Assembly (NCBI GenBank): GCA_003987775.1
Contig: RXJD01000002.1
Coordinates: 124,001-188,000 of the forward strand
Origin: Mycobacterium sp.
GTDB taxonomy: Bacteria > Actinomycetota > Actinomycetes > Mycobacteriales > Mycobacteriaceae
Direction: 5' to 3'
Length of the DNA stretch: 64,000 nt
In this document: positions 37,685 to 46,880 of the stretch, piece by piece
Numbering within the stretch: position 1 is the stretch's first letter
How the letters are laid out: every line of letters begins with the position of its first letter
The notes under the pieces: generated by a model
Told to the model about the DNA's origin: nothing
What the model saw: the letters and a program-made list of their open reading frames with translations, nothing else
Database searches by the model: none
Program-made: the position numbers and the translations under genes

Positions 37685-38509
37685 ATGACGCGGGCGGATG
37701 AGGTCCTCGCCGGGCACCCTTTCGTGGTCGCCCACCGGGGGGCGTCGTCGTCCCGCCCGGAGCACACTCTGGCCGCCTATGACCTGGCGCTCAAAGAAGG
37801 CGCCGACGGTGTGGAGTGCGACGTCCGGTTGTCCCGCGACGGTCACCTGGTCTGCGTGCACGACCGCCGCCTGGACCGAACCTCGACGGGTGAGGGATTG
37901 GTCAGCACCGCGACGCTGGCCGAGCTGCGCGAACTGGAATACGGCGTGTGGCATGACAGCTGGCGACCAGATGGCGCGCACGGTGACACCGGCCTGCTGA
38001 CGCTCGACGCACTCGTGGCGATGGTGCTGGACTGGCACCGTCCGGTGAAGATCTTCGTCGAGACCAAGCATCCGGTCAGGTACGGCTCACTGGTGGAAAG
38101 CAAACTGCTGGCGCTGCTGCACCGCTTCGGTATCGCCGCACCGCCGTCCGCGGACCGATCGCGTGCCGTGGTGATGTCGTTCTCCGCCGCCGCCGTGTGG
38201 CGGGTGCGCAGGGCGGCGCCGATGTTGCCCACGGTGTTACTGGGCAAGACCGGTCGATATCTCACCAGCAGCGCCGCGACGGCGGTCGGAGCCACCGCAG
38301 TGGGGCCGTCGCTGGCCGCGCTGCGCGATTACCCGCAGTTGGTGGATCGCTCCGCCGCCCAGGGCAGGTCGGTCTACTGCTGGACGGTCGATGAGTACGA
38401 CGACATCGATTTCTGCCGTGAGGTGGGGGTGGCGTGGATCGCCACGAATCACCCCGGCCGCACCAAGGCGTGGCTGGAGAAGCGGAAGGCGAGCGAGAGC
38501 AGCGGTTGA
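37685..38509 (+). CDS. glpQ1: Glycerophosphodiester phosphodiesterase
   Basis: 274 residues from the ATG at 37685, equal in length to M. tuberculosis GlpQ1. The catalytic block VAHRGASSSRPEHT (His17, Arg18), the metal-binding DGVECDVRLSRDG and the general-base region VCVHD are intact. It hydrolyses glycerophosphodiesters to glycerol-3-phosphate and an alcohol. There is no signal peptide, so it acts in the cytosol. Confidence 0.95.
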   Translation: MTRADEVLAGHPFVVAHRGASSSRPEHTLAAYDLALKEGADGVECDVRLSRDGHLVCVHDRRLDRTSTGEGLVSTATLAELRELEYGVWHDSWRPDGAHGDTGLLTLDALVAMVLDWHRPVKIFVETKHPVRYGSLVESKLLALLHRFGIAAPPSADRSRAVVMSFSAAAVWRVRRAAPMLPTVLLGKTGRYLTSSAATAVGATAVGPSLAALRDYPQLVDRSAAQGRSVYCWTVDEYDDIDFCREVGVAWIATNHPGRTKAWLEKRKASESSG

Positions 38510-38526
38510 TCGGCGTCGTGCCCGGC

Positions 38527-39792
38527 TTACGGCTGGTCCTGCAAAGCCGTCGCCGGCACCGGCGCATCGGCGGCCAGCGCGTCGAACAGGTCGCGAGCGG
38601 CGTCGTGATTCCAGACCACCACTGAGCCCACGCCGGTGTCGGTGAACTCTCCGATCGGGACCGTCATCGGGGTGGTGGGGCCGTGCAGCGCCCAGCCGAG
38701 CCGGGCCAGGTCCCACGCGTGGTCATCGCGGTCGAGCGTCAGCGCGCCGGCCGCCGCGTGCGGCACCGAATACCAGCGCCAGGGGTTGAGCCACACCGTC
38801 GGGCTGGTCGCGCGGTGCAGCAGCGCCGACATGAACTCCCGTTGGTGGATCATCCGGTCCAGATCGGCCCGCGGGGTGGCGCGCGTCCGGACGTAACCCA
38901 GGGCGCTGCGCCCGTCCAACTGCTGGCACCCGGCAGGCAGGTCCAGACCCGCCAATGGATCGCGTATCGGTTCGGCGGGGCATACGCTCACCCCGCCCAG
39001 TGCGTCGACCAGCACGGCGAATCCGCCGAATCCGACCTCGGCGTAGTGGTCCAGACGTAAGCCGGTGGCCTGCTCGACGGTCTGCGCCAGCAACGGCGCA
39101 CCGCCTTGCGAGAAGGCGGCGTTGATCTTGTCGCGGCCGTGCCCCGGGATCGGCACGTACGAGTCGCGGGGGATCGATACCAGGGTGGTCCGCGCGTTGG
39201 ACCCGAGCCCCGGCACGTGCACCACCATGATCGTGTCGGTCCGTCCTGTCCCGACGTCGCCGCCGGTGGCCAGTTGCTCCTGCTGTTCGGGGGACAGGTC
39301 CTGGCGACTGTCGGATCCGACGAGCAGCCAGTTGGTGCCGCGTCCAGGAGCAGGACGGTCCGCGTAGTTGGTCAGCACCGACTGTCGGTGCACGGCGGAG
39401 TCGAACCAGAGCATGCCGCCCAGCACGCCCGCGGTCGCCAGCAGTAGCAGGATCATCAGCGTCAAGGCCGCGGTGCGCAGCAACCGGCGTTTGCCGCGCT
39501 TCTTCCGGCGGGGTTTGCGCGGAGCCGGTGGCGCGGCGGCGGCGCGTCCCGGCGGCGGTGGCGGTGGCGCGGCGACTCGTCCCGCGGGCGGCGGTGGTGT
39601 GGACGCCCGTCCCGGCGGCGGCGGTGCCCCGGCTCGTCCCGCGGGTGGTGGGGGCGGTAAGGCGGCCCGTCCCGGCGCACGCGGTGGCCGCGCGTCCCGG
39701 CGGATCACCGGGGCGGGCTCCGGACCGACTGGCTGGCCCGGCGGAGTCGGGTCGGGTCTGCGCAATCGGGCCGGTGGTCGATCACCGTTCAC
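38527..39792 (-). CDS. LytR-CpsA-Psr family cell-wall ligase
   Basis: 421 residues. A long Pro/Arg cytosolic head (1-105) with PPPP[AP]GR repeats precedes one transmembrane helix (about 108-130, LTLMILLLLATAGVLGGMLWF) and an LCP domain (about 150-330). The domain has the phospholipid-binding arginines and acidic residues in GSDSRQD, GRTDTIMVVHV and SIPRDSYV. LCP proteins attach arabinogalactan to peptidoglycan. M. tuberculosis has a much shorter LCP gene (Rv3840) here. It follows the Rv3839-like gene by 26 bp in the same orientation. Confidence 0.92.
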   Translation of the reverse strand: MNGDRPPARLRRPDPTPPGQPVGPEPAPVIRRDARPPRAPGRAALPPPPPAGRAGAPPPPGRASTPPPPAGRVAAPPPPPPGRAAAAPPAPRKPRRKKRGKRRLLRTAALTLMILLLLATAGVLGGMLWFDSAVHRQSVLTNYADRPAPGRGTNWLLVGSDSRQDLSPEQQEQLATGGDVGTGRTDTIMVVHVPGLGSNARTTLVSIPRDSYVPIPGHGRDKINAAFSQGGAPLLAQTVEQATGLRLDHYAEVGFGGFAVLVDALGGVSVCPAEPIRDPLAGLDLPAGCQQLDGRSALGYVRTRATPRADLDRMIHQREFMSALLHRATSPTVWLNPWRWYSVPHAAAGALTLDRDDHAWDLARLGWALHGPTTPMTVPIGEFTDTGVGSVVVWNHDAARDLFDALAADAPVPATALQDQP

Positions 39793-39818
39793 CCGGTTAA
39801 CTTACGTCGCCAAGCCCG

Positions 39819-40601
39819 TTATCGGCGTGCGCGCAGCCCATTGACGAATGGGCATCCCATCAGAACGCGGATGGCCTGACGCAGACCGTTCATATCGTCG
39901 ACCGGCTTGTGGAACGGCAGCCGGACGTCACGGTCACCGTCGTTGCCTTCCACGCGGAACCGCACGCCGTAGCGGTCCAGGCCCAGAGGGCGTACCTGAC
40001 CACGGCGCAGCGGCGCCGGCAGCCGGGAAACAAGCCGGGCGACGACGTCGTTGTGCGCGGTGGCGAGGTGCCACAGCAACGTCGACTCGATCTCGCAGAA
40101 GGGGTCGGGCCGGGCGGCGAGCAGGTCGCGGACGGAGACCGGCTCGGCACCGGTGGCATCGGTCACCACGACGGAGTCGATCACCAGGCGGAGCAGGGTG
40201 TACCGCGGTTCATCGTCGTCAGACGCCGTCGACCTCGGTGTATCTACCTGCAGCAGCATCGGGTTCGGGTCCTCGGTGGCGATCAGGTCCAGCATCTTGG
40301 CCACCGCACCAGGTGGAATCCGGTGCAGCCGCCCCCGCACCCATACCAGCGAACGCACGGGTTCGCGGACCGGAAGCGGCGCATAGTCGGTGAGTTCCAG
40401 CAACGCCTGTGTGCCGCATTGCAGGTCGGTGGCACCCCCGCGGGGAACGGCCACGGCGAAGGAGCCGTCGTGCAGCAGGTGGTGGACGGGCGCAGTCACC
40501 GGCTCCTGGCCCTCGACTGCCAGCAGGGCACCATCGGCCCGTGAACAGGCGCTGCGGATGCGTTCGGCGGTGGTGGGTGTCGGATATGCGACCGGTAGCA
40601 C
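39819..40601 (-). CDS. DUF2470-type protein, iron-regulated (Rv3839-like)
   Basis: 260 residues from the GTG at 40601 with an AGGAGG site. The N-terminal half is a flavin-reductase/pyridoxamine-oxidase-like split barrel (AVEGQEPVTAPVHHLLHDGS). The C-terminal part is a DUF2470 domain (HNDVVARLVSR...VRFRVEGNDGDRDVRLPF). Related proteins bind or degrade haem, but the role here is unknown. A good IdeR box just upstream (40618-40636) indicates iron repression, as reported for Rv3839. Confidence 0.85.
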   Translation of the reverse strand: MLPVAYPTPTTAERIRSACSRADGALLAVEGQEPVTAPVHHLLHDGSFAVAVPRGGATDLQCGTQALLELTDYAPLPVREPVRSLVWVRGRLHRIPPGAVAKMLDLIATEDPNPMLLQVDTPRSTASDDDEPRYTLLRLVIDSVVVTDATGAEPVSVRDLLAARPDPFCEIESTLLWHLATAHNDVVARLVSRLPAPLRRGQVRPLGLDRYGVRFRVEGNDGDRDVRLPFHKPVDDMNGLRQAIRVLMGCPFVNGLRARR

Positions 40602-40617
40602 CGTAACCTCCTGTTTG

Positions 40618-40636
40618 TTAGGTAAGCCTAAGGTAA
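40618..40636. promoter_or_regulatory. IdeR (iron) box
   Basis: TTAGGTAAGCCTAAGGTAA matches the IdeR consensus TTAGGTTAGGCTAACCTAA at 15 of 19 positions. It lies 17 bp upstream of the Rv3839-like start and 60 bp upstream of pheA, which is divergent. With iron, IdeR would repress the DUF2470-like gene and the LCP gene behind it. Confidence 0.75.
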
Positions 40637-40696
40637 CTTAGCCGGGCGGGCGGAGCAAGGCCCGGCGCGACGGACCCGCGCCGTTAGGGTTGTGTC

Positions 40697-41626
40697 GTGG
40701 CCCGCATCGCTTACCTCGGTCCGGAGGGAACGTTCACCGAGGCTGCTCTGCTGAAAATGGCCGCTAACGGGCTGGTTCCTGGCCATGACCCGCAGGCGCT
40801 GCAGCCGTTGCCTGTCGACAGCACGCCCGCCGCCCTGGACGCGGTGCGTGACGGCGCCGCGGACTACGCCTGCGCGCCCATCGAGAACTCGATCGACGGG
40901 TCGCTGGCGCCCACTCTGGACAGCCTGGCCATCGGTTCACCGCTGCAGATTTACGCCGAGACCACGCTGGATGTGTCGTTCAGCATCGTGGTCCGGCCCG
41001 GCCGCACCGCCGCCGACGTGCGCACGCTGGCCGCTTTCCCGGTGGCCGCGGCGCAGGTGCGGCGCTGGGTCCGCGCCCATCTGCCCGCCGCCGAGCTCAA
41101 ACCGGCCTACTCCAACGCCGACGCCGCGCAGCAGGTGGCCGACGGCGTGGTCGATGCCGCAGTCACCTCACCGCTGGCCGGGACGCACCGCGGCCTGGAG
41201 GTGATCGCCGAGGGCGTGGTCGACGAGCCAAACGCGCGCACCCGCTTCGTGCTGATCGGACAACCCGGTCCGCCGCCGCCCCGCACCGGCGCCGATCGCA
41301 CCGCGGCGGTGTTGCGGATCGAGAACGTCCCGGGGGCGTTGTTGCAGGCGCTGACCGAGTTCGCGATGCGCGGCATCGACCTCACCCGGATCGAGTCGCG
41401 TCCCACCCGTACCGGGCTGGGCACGTACATGTTCTTCGTGGATTGCGTCGGCCACATTGATGACGATGCGGTCGCTGAGGCACTCATGGCGTTGCACCGT
41501 CGTTGTGCCGATGTGCGTTATTTGGGTTCCTGGCCGACGGGCCAGGCTGCGGGGGTGCTCCCGCCGGCTTCCGAAGAGGCTTCGAGCTGGCTGGCGGGGC
41601 TGCGACATGGGGAGATACAACGATGA
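40697..41626 (+). CDS. pheA: Prephenate dehydratase
   Basis: 309 residues from a GTG start (MARIAYLGPEGTFTEAALLK). The catalytic domain has NSIDG, TSPLAGTHRGL and the active-site TRF (NARTRFVLIG). The C-terminal ACT domain (about 200-280) carries RIESRPTR for phenylalanine feedback inhibition. It converts prephenate to phenylpyruvate in phenylalanine synthesis. It overlaps the next gene by 4 bp (ATGA). Confidence 0.97.
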   Translation: MARIAYLGPEGTFTEAALLKMAANGLVPGHDPQALQPLPVDSTPAALDAVRDGAADYACAPIENSIDGSLAPTLDSLAIGSPLQIYAETTLDVSFSIVVRPGRTAADVRTLAAFPVAAAQVRRWVRAHLPAAELKPAYSNADAAQQVADGVVDAAVTSPLAGTHRGLEVIAEGVVDEPNARTRFVLIGQPGPPPPRTGADRTAAVLRIENVPGALLQALTEFAMRGIDLTRIESRPTRTGLGTYMFFVDCVGHIDDDAVAEALMALHRRCADVRYLGSWPTGQAAGVLPPASEEASSWLAGLRHGEIQR

Positions 41627-42327
41627 GCGGCCGGTTGGTGTTGGTGCGCCACGGGCAATCGTTCGGCAACGTCGAACGACGGCTGGACACCCTGCCGCCG
41701 GGAGCGGCACTGACCCCGCTGGGGCGTGATCAGGCGCGGGCGTTCGCGCGCGGCGGGCACAGTCGCCCGGCCATCCTGGCGCATTCCGTGGCTGTCCGGG
41801 CCTCGCAAACCGCGGCGGTCATTGCCACTGAACTCGACCTACCGGCTCAGGAGGTGGCCGGCATCCACGAGGTGCAGGTCGGTGACCTGGAAAACCGCAA
41901 CGACGACGAGGCGGTCGCCGAGTTCCAGGCCATCTACAAGCGCTGGCATCTCGGCGAATTGGACGTGGCGCTGCCTGGCGGCGAAACCGCCAACGACGTC
42001 CTGGCGCGGTACGTGCCGGTGCTCACCGAGCTGCGCATGCGCTATCTGGACGACGAACGCTTCGACGGCGACATCGTGGTGGTCAGCCACGGCGCGGCGA
42101 TCCGGCTGGCGGCGGCGGTGCTGGCGGGTGTGGACGGCACCTTTGTCCTCGACAATCCGCTGGACAACGCCGAATCGGTGGCGCTGGCTCCCATCACCGA
42201 TGGGCGATGGAGTTGCGTGCGCTGGGGTGGCCTGACGCCGCCGTTCTATCCCGAACCCGGCATCGCGGACCCGTCGAAGGACGCCGGGAAAGACCCCGTG
42301 GCGTCAAGCACCGATCCCATGCGCTGA
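41623..42327 (+). CDS. Histidine phosphatase (phosphoglycerate mutase-like)
   Basis: 234 residues. The phospho-acceptor motif RHGQSFGN has His10. The second arginine/histidine set is in SVAVRASQTA and VVSHGAAIRL, with catalytic Glu in the HEVQVGDLENRND region. The Rv3837c-like protein is not the glycolytic mutase; it is probably a small-molecule phosphatase. It is translationally coupled to pheA, and its 3' end overlaps the convergent Cys-rich gene by 24 bp. Confidence 0.9.
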   Translation: MSGRLVLVRHGQSFGNVERRLDTLPPGAALTPLGRDQARAFARGGHSRPAILAHSVAVRASQTAAVIATELDLPAQEVAGIHEVQVGDLENRNDDEAVAEFQAIYKRWHLGELDVALPGGETANDVLARYVPVLTELRMRYLDDERFDGDIVVVSHGAAIRLAAAVLAGVDGTFVLDNPLDNAESVALAPITDGRWSCVRWGGLTPPFYPEPGIADPSKDAGKDPVASSTDPMR

Positions 42328-42519
42328 TCTGATCGGTTCCGGGAACGACTCGGCGCAGGCGCAACCCACGACGTCGCAGTCGACGACGAATGCGTGAGTG
42401 AACAACTCCGGGGCGACGCAGTCCGGCTCGGTGCATTCCGGCCGGCCCGACCAGTGAATGATGACGGTGCCGTGGCAGTGATCTAAGCCTGCCCGGCAAT
42501 CGCGGCAGCCTGTGCTCAT
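42304..42519 (-). CDS. Small Cys/His-rich protein, unknown
   Basis: 71 residues with eight cysteines (CRDCRAGLDHCHG; ECTEPDC; VDCDVVGCAC) and paired histidines, suggesting one or two zinc or iron-sulfur sites. It starts at the ATG 42519 and overlaps the end of the mutase-like gene by 24 bp. I do not recognise a family. The ordered C-x2-C spacing favours a true gene over a shadow. Confidence 0.6.
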   Translation of the reverse strand: MSTGCRDCRAGLDHCHGTVIIHWSGRPECTEPDCVAPELFTHAFVVDCDVVGCACAESFPEPIRSAHGIGA

Positions 42520-42582
42520 ATGCCGTTCATAGCACCGTGGGCCGACAGAACATGGTTGCCGCGCCTACTCGGAGCCCGGTAA

Positions 42583-42933
42583 TCAGGCCCAACCCAGCTC
42601 ATCGAGCCTGTCGTCGTCGATGCCGAAGTGGTGGGCGATCTCGTGAATCACCGTGATCGCGACCTGCTCGACCACGTCGGTGTCGGATTCGCAGACGTCC
42701 AGCAGCGCGTCGCGATAGATGGTGATGGTGTCCGGCAGCGCTCCGGCGTAGTCGGAGTCGCGCTCGGTCAACGCCACCCCCTCGTACAGTCCCAGCAGGT
42801 CATCCTCCTCGGGATGCCGGTCAGCGACCAGCACCACGACGTTGTCCATCGCGGCGGTCAGCTCGGTCGGGATCAGGTCGAGTGCATCGGAGACCAACTC
42901 GTCGAACCGCTGCGGGTCCATCCCCACGGCCAC
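42583..42933 (-). CDS. Zincin-like metallopeptidase (Rv3836-like)
   Basis: 116 residues as drawn; an internal ATG at 42921 (MDPQRFDELVSDALDLIP) is a likely alternative start. The motif HEIAHHFGIDDDRLDELG is the minimal HExxHxxGxxD zinc site. The N-terminal half is acidic and helical. The family is a short, widespread zincin fold of unknown substrate, and proteolysis is not proven. It starts 3 bp after the septum-formation gene stop. Confidence 0.88.
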   Translation of the reverse strand: MAVGMDPQRFDELVSDALDLIPTELTAAMDNVVVLVADRHPEEDDLLGLYEGVALTERDSDYAGALPDTITIYRDALLDVCESDTDVVEQVAITVIHEIAHHFGIDDDRLDELGWA

Positions 42934-42936
42934 CGG

Positions 42937-44322
42937 CTAATTGGGAGGCGGTTCGTTGGCCGGCGCGCCGTCGGGCGCCTGCGCCGGTGGCGGCGCACCT
43001 CCGTCGGCCGGCGGTGGTGCCTGGGTGGAGGGTGCCTGGCTCGCCGGGGACGAGGGCGCCCGGGTGGGCGTCACCACCGGCTGCTGGTTGGGCAGATGCT
43101 GGTCACCCTGCGGGGTGGGCGGTGTCTGCTGCTGAGGCTGCGGCGCCGACGGCTGCTGAGTCGGCAGCTGCGCCGGGATCTGCGGAAGGGTCAGCCGCTC
43201 CTGAGGGATGTCCGGCGGTGGCACCGGCGCCTGACCGTTGATCAGCAGCGGTCCCTTGGCGCTGTTGAGCAGTGTGGACCAGCCCCCGTTGCCCAGGGTC
43301 GCGCCGATGCTGCAGGCGACCTCGCGGCTGCCTGCCGACCAGCTGGGCAGTGAAATCGTCGGATAAATCAACGTCAACGTCGTGGTGCGCAACTTGATGG
43401 GCGCCAGGTAGGCGTCCGTCATCTTGGTGCACGCGTCCTTGATGAAACCGTCCTGCTCGGCTTCCGGCGGCAGCGCGTTGGGGAACTTCTCGGCCAGATT
43501 GACCGTGCCGGTGACCTCCATGGCGTGCGGAGCCGAGCAGTCCACCGGCACATCGACAGGCTGGTTGGTCGCTGGGTCGATACCCAGGCAGGTGCCCGCC
43601 GGCCAGACTTTCGACTGGTCGATATCGGCGACCTTGCCCTTGAAGGCGACCTGTTCGTTGTTGGGGCCGGGCAGCTGCAGCCCGCACAGCATGCGGCGCT
43701 CGCCGTTCTGGCGCCAGGCCCGGTCGCCCGACCACAGCATGCTGACCGTGAATTTGCTGTTGGGGTCGAACTTCGGGCCCAGGTAGCGGCGCACCGCCGG
43801 ATCACACTGCTCGGCGTTGATCTGCTGGATGCGGGCCGGCGAGGGGGGCGCGGCGCTGGGGCCGTACTCCGTACCGGGGAAGGTGCGCATATCGACGGAC
43901 TCGGCGACCTCGAAACGGTGGTCGTCTGCGCAGTTGACGATGCTGGCCGATTCCGGCGTGCCGTCCGGCCAGTTCAGGCAGTCGCCGCTGTTGGCACGCG
44001 CGAACGCGGCGTTGCCCTTGGAACCGGTGCTGGGCACCGGGTTGCTGTCGATGAAACCGGCCAGCCGTCCGGGGCCGGTGCCCACGGTGGGCAGCGCGGT
44101 CACCAGACCGGCGATGAGCAGGCCGCCCAGCGCGGTGAGGAGCAAACCTCGCCTGGTCGAGGATGCCTGCAGCGAGCGCGGCCAGCGGGACCGCTGCGGG
44201 GTCTCCTGGGGTTCGAGGGTGTCGGCCGCCTGGGATTCCTCGACAACCGACGGCTCTGGCGCCTCGTCGGCGGCAGGGTCGGGTACCGGTTCTTTCTCGG
44301 GCGCGTCCAACATCGGCTCCAT
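42937..44322 (-). CDS. Septum-formation family membrane protein (Rv3835-like)
   Basis: 461 residues. An acidic cytosolic N-terminus (1-50), a transmembrane helix at about 58-80 (GLLLTALGGLLIAGLVTALP) and two external septum-formation-type repeats with paired cysteines (GDCLNWPD...VNCADDHRFEV; GTCLGIDP...VDCSAPHAMEV). A Pro/Gln-rich tail covers the last 110 residues. The repeats probably bind cell-wall or peptide ligands. It is co-transcribed with the zincin gene and divergent from serS (80-bp gap). Confidence 0.87.
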   Translation of the reverse strand: MEPMLDAPEKEPVPDPAADEAPEPSVVEESQAADTLEPQETPQRSRWPRSLQASSTRRGLLLTALGGLLIAGLVTALPTVGTGPGRLAGFIDSNPVPSTGSKGNAAFARANSGDCLNWPDGTPESASIVNCADDHRFEVAESVDMRTFPGTEYGPSAAPPSPARIQQINAEQCDPAVRRYLGPKFDPNSKFTVSMLWSGDRAWRQNGERRMLCGLQLPGPNNEQVAFKGKVADIDQSKVWPAGTCLGIDPATNQPVDVPVDCSAPHAMEVTGTVNLAEKFPNALPPEAEQDGFIKDACTKMTDAYLAPIKLRTTTLTLIYPTISLPSWSAGSREVACSIGATLGNGGWSTLLNSAKGPLLINGQAPVPPPDIPQERLTLPQIPAQLPTQQPSAPQPQQQTPPTPQGDQHLPNQQPVVTPTRAPSSPASQAPSTQAPPPADGGAPPPAQAPDGAPANEPPPN

Positions 44323-44402
44323 TCTGACAGGACCGGTGCAGAGGCGTGAAAATCGTTGCGCATGTGAGATCCGGCAGAGACCCGGGAAGTAGTCTTGCGG
44401 CC

Positions 44403-45662
44403 GTGATCGACCTCAAGCTCCTCCGGGAGGAGCCCGACGCCGTACGACGCTCGCAACTCAGCCGCGGTGAGGACCCGGCCCTGGTAGACGCCCTGTTAAG
44501 CGCCGACACCGCGCGCCGCGCGGCGATCTCGGCCGCCGACTCGCTGCGTGCCGAACAGAAGGCCGCCAGCAAGAGCGTCGGCAAGGCGTCCCCCGAGGAG
44601 CGCCCGGCGCTGTTGCAGCGCGCCAAGGACCTCGCCGAGCAGGTCAAGGCCGCCGAAGCCGATCAGACTGCGGCCGAGGCGGCGTTCACCGCCGCCCACA
44701 TGGCCATCTCCAACGTCATCATCGACGGGGTCCCGGCCGGGGGAGAGGACGATTACGCCGTCGTGGAGGTGGTCGGTGAGCCGCCCGCGTTGACCGACCC
44801 GAAGGATCATCTCGAGCTCGGCGAATCGCTGGGGCTGATCGACATGCAACGCGGCGCCAAGGTGTCGGGCTCCCGGTTCTACTTTCTGACCGGACGCGGT
44901 GCGCTGCTGCAGCTCGGTCTGCTGCAACTGGCACTGCGGGTGGCCGTCGAGAACGGTTTCATCCCGATGATCCCGCCGGTGCTGGTTCGTCCGGAGGTGA
45001 TGTCGGGCACCGGCTTCCTGGGCGCGCACGCCGACGAGATTTACCGGCTCGAGGCCGACGACCTCTACCTGGTGGGCACCTCGGAGGTGCCGTTGGCCGG
45101 TTACCACTCCGGGGAGATCCTGGACCTGACCAACGGGCCGCTGCGGTATGCCGGCTGGTCGTCGTGTTTCCGGCGCGAGGCCGGCAGCTACGGCAAGGAC
45201 ACCCGCGGCATCATCCGGGTGCACCAATTCGACAAGGTGGAGGGCTTTGTCTACTGCCGGCCGGAGGAAGCCGAGGCCGAGCATCAACGGCTGCTCGGCT
45301 GGCAGCGCGAAATGCTGGCGCATATCGAAGTGCCCTACCGGGTGATCGATGTGGCGGCGGGCGACCTCGGCTCGTCGGCGGCGCGCAAGTACGACTGCGA
45401 AGCCTGGGTGCCCACCCAGGCGACCTACCGGGAGCTGACCTCGACGTCGAACTGCACCACCTTCCAGGCCCGCCGGCTGGCCACGCGCTACCGCGACGCC
45501 AACGGCAAGCCGCAGACCGCGGCCACGCTCAACGGGACGCTGGGCACCACCCGCTGGCTGGTGTCGATCCTGGAGAACCACCAGCAGCCCGACGGCAGCG
45601 TGCGCGTGCCGGCGGCGTTGGTGCCCTTCGTGGGCACCGAAATTCTCGAACCTGCCGGCTGA
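44403..45662 (+). CDS. serS: Seryl-tRNA synthetase
   Basis: 419 residues from the GTG at 44403 ([18 protein letters not shown]), equal to the M. tuberculosis length. The N-terminal coiled-coil arm (about 25-105) binds the tRNA-Ser variable arm. Class II motifs 2 ([21 protein letters not shown]) and 3 ([16 protein letters not shown]) are intact. It charges tRNA-Ser in the cytosol. No tRNA gene is seen nearby. Confidence 0.97.
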   Translation: MIDLKLLREEPDAVRRSQLSRGEDPALVDALLSADTARRAAISAADSLRAEQKAASKSVGKASPEERPALLQRAKDLAEQVKAAEADQTAAEAAFTAAHMAISNVIIDGVPAGGEDDYAVVEVVGEPPALTDPKDHLELGESLGLIDMQRGAKVSGSRFYFLTGRGALLQLGLLQLALRVAVENGFIPMIPPVLVRPEVMSGTGFLGAHADEIYRLEADDLYLVGTSEVPLAGYHSGEILDLTNGPLRYAGWSSCFRREAGSYGKDTRGIIRVHQFDKVEGFVYCRPEEAEAEHQRLLGWQREMLAHIEVPYRVIDVAAGDLGSSAARKYDCEAWVPTQATYRELTSTSNCTTFQARRLATRYRDANGKPQTAATLNGTLGTTRWLVSILENHQQPDGSVRVPAALVPFVGTEILEPAG

Positions 45663-45764
45663 GCATTAGCCGACGGCAAATGTGGGCATTCTGTGTGAAC
45701 ATTTGCTGAAGTGGACCGGCGGCCGCGCTGCGATTCTTCCGGGCCTGTGGTGGGGGGAAGCGTC

Positions 45765-46880
45765 ATGGGGCTGCTTGGCGTGTGGTGGAGACGCGCGGAC
45801 CACTACGACCAGTTGAGTTCGCTGCTGGAAGCGCGACGAATGTGCATCTTGGCCCGGTCCATCATCTCGGTCATTGCCGGCGGGCTGGTACTTGACGCCC
45901 TCGCAACCATCTGGACGCCGACCGGGCCGCAGACAGGGATCCAGATCGGCTGTGCCGTCGCCGCCAGCGTCGGCGCCGCGGCGGGCTCGCTGTTGTGGGC
46001 CGTGTGCTGGCCGACCCGCGTGCAGGCGATCACGTTCGCGGTGGTCTCAAACGCCAGCATCGCGTTGATCGCCCTGGCGCAGAGCGATCCCATCGTCGAA
46101 ATGTTCACGTGCACGACTTTTGCGGCAATGGCGTTCTACATCGCGCTCTTCCACACCCCGCGGCTGATGGCCTACAACTTTGCGGTCGCGATTGTGGTCG
46201 CCGCCTCTGCCGGACTCCGGATTGCCGCCGTGTACCACGTCGTCGGCGCAGCGTGTGGATTGTCGCTCGTGCTGCTGCTCAACCTTGCGGTCCCCTTCGG
46301 CATTCAGGCGGTCGTCTATGTGCTTGGCGCCGATGCGATGCGTGCGGAACGCGATCAACTGACCGGGTTGCTCCACCGGCGCGCGTTTGACCGCTATGTC
46401 AAGGCACGCATTGCGCAGGACCGCGAGCTCTCCGCACGCCTCGTCGTGACGATGATCGACCTGGACCGCTTCAAGTTTCTCAACGATCAACACGGACACA
46501 GCGCCGGCGACGCCGCGCTGGTCGCGGTTGCGCGTGCCTTGCGGGAGTGCACCGACGACACCGCGCTGCTGGCCCGGGTGGGTGGTGAGGAGTTCGTCAT
46601 CGCCGACTTCTGCGACCCCGATGAGGTCCAGCGCCGGGCGCAGCGGCTGTGTGACGCCATCGCCGCGCTGCCGTTCGGCCTCACCGCCAGCGTTGGCACC
46701 GCGGGCGCCGATCGGCAGCCGGTCGCCGCACTCGACGCGCGCGCCGCATTCGATGATCGCACCTCGCTCGACGAGTTGATCTGCGCTGCCGACGCGGCGA
46801 TGTACGTCGCGAAACGCCGCGGCGGGAACCAGACCTGGCACCACCAGGGCGACTACCGCAACGACGGGATCAGTGCCTAG
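45765..46880 (+). CDS. Membrane-bound GGDEF protein (diguanylate cyclase)
   Basis: 371 residues from the ATG at 45765, which follows a GGGGGG site; an in-frame GTG at 45711 is less likely. Six hydrophobic segments between about 25 and 205 form the membrane sensor. The C-terminal GGDEF domain has the signature GGEEF at about residue 273 and the MIDLDRFKFLNDQHGHSAGD block, so the active site is intact. It likely makes cyclic-di-GMP. No obvious RxxD inhibitory site was noted. Confidence 0.9.
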   Translation: MGLLGVWWRRADHYDQLSSLLEARRMCILARSIISVIAGGLVLDALATIWTPTGPQTGIQIGCAVAASVGAAAGSLLWAVCWPTRVQAITFAVVSNASIALIALAQSDPIVEMFTCTTFAAMAFYIALFHTPRLMAYNFAVAIVVAASAGLRIAAVYHVVGAACGLSLVLLLNLAVPFGIQAVVYVLGADAMRAERDQLTGLLHRRAFDRYVKARIAQDRELSARLVVTMIDLDRFKFLNDQHGHSAGDAALVAVARALRECTDDTALLARVGGEEFVIADFCDPDEVQRRAQRLCDAIAALPFGLTASVGTAGADRQPVAALDARAAFDDRTSLDELICAADAAMYVAKRRGGNQTWHHQGDYRNDGISA

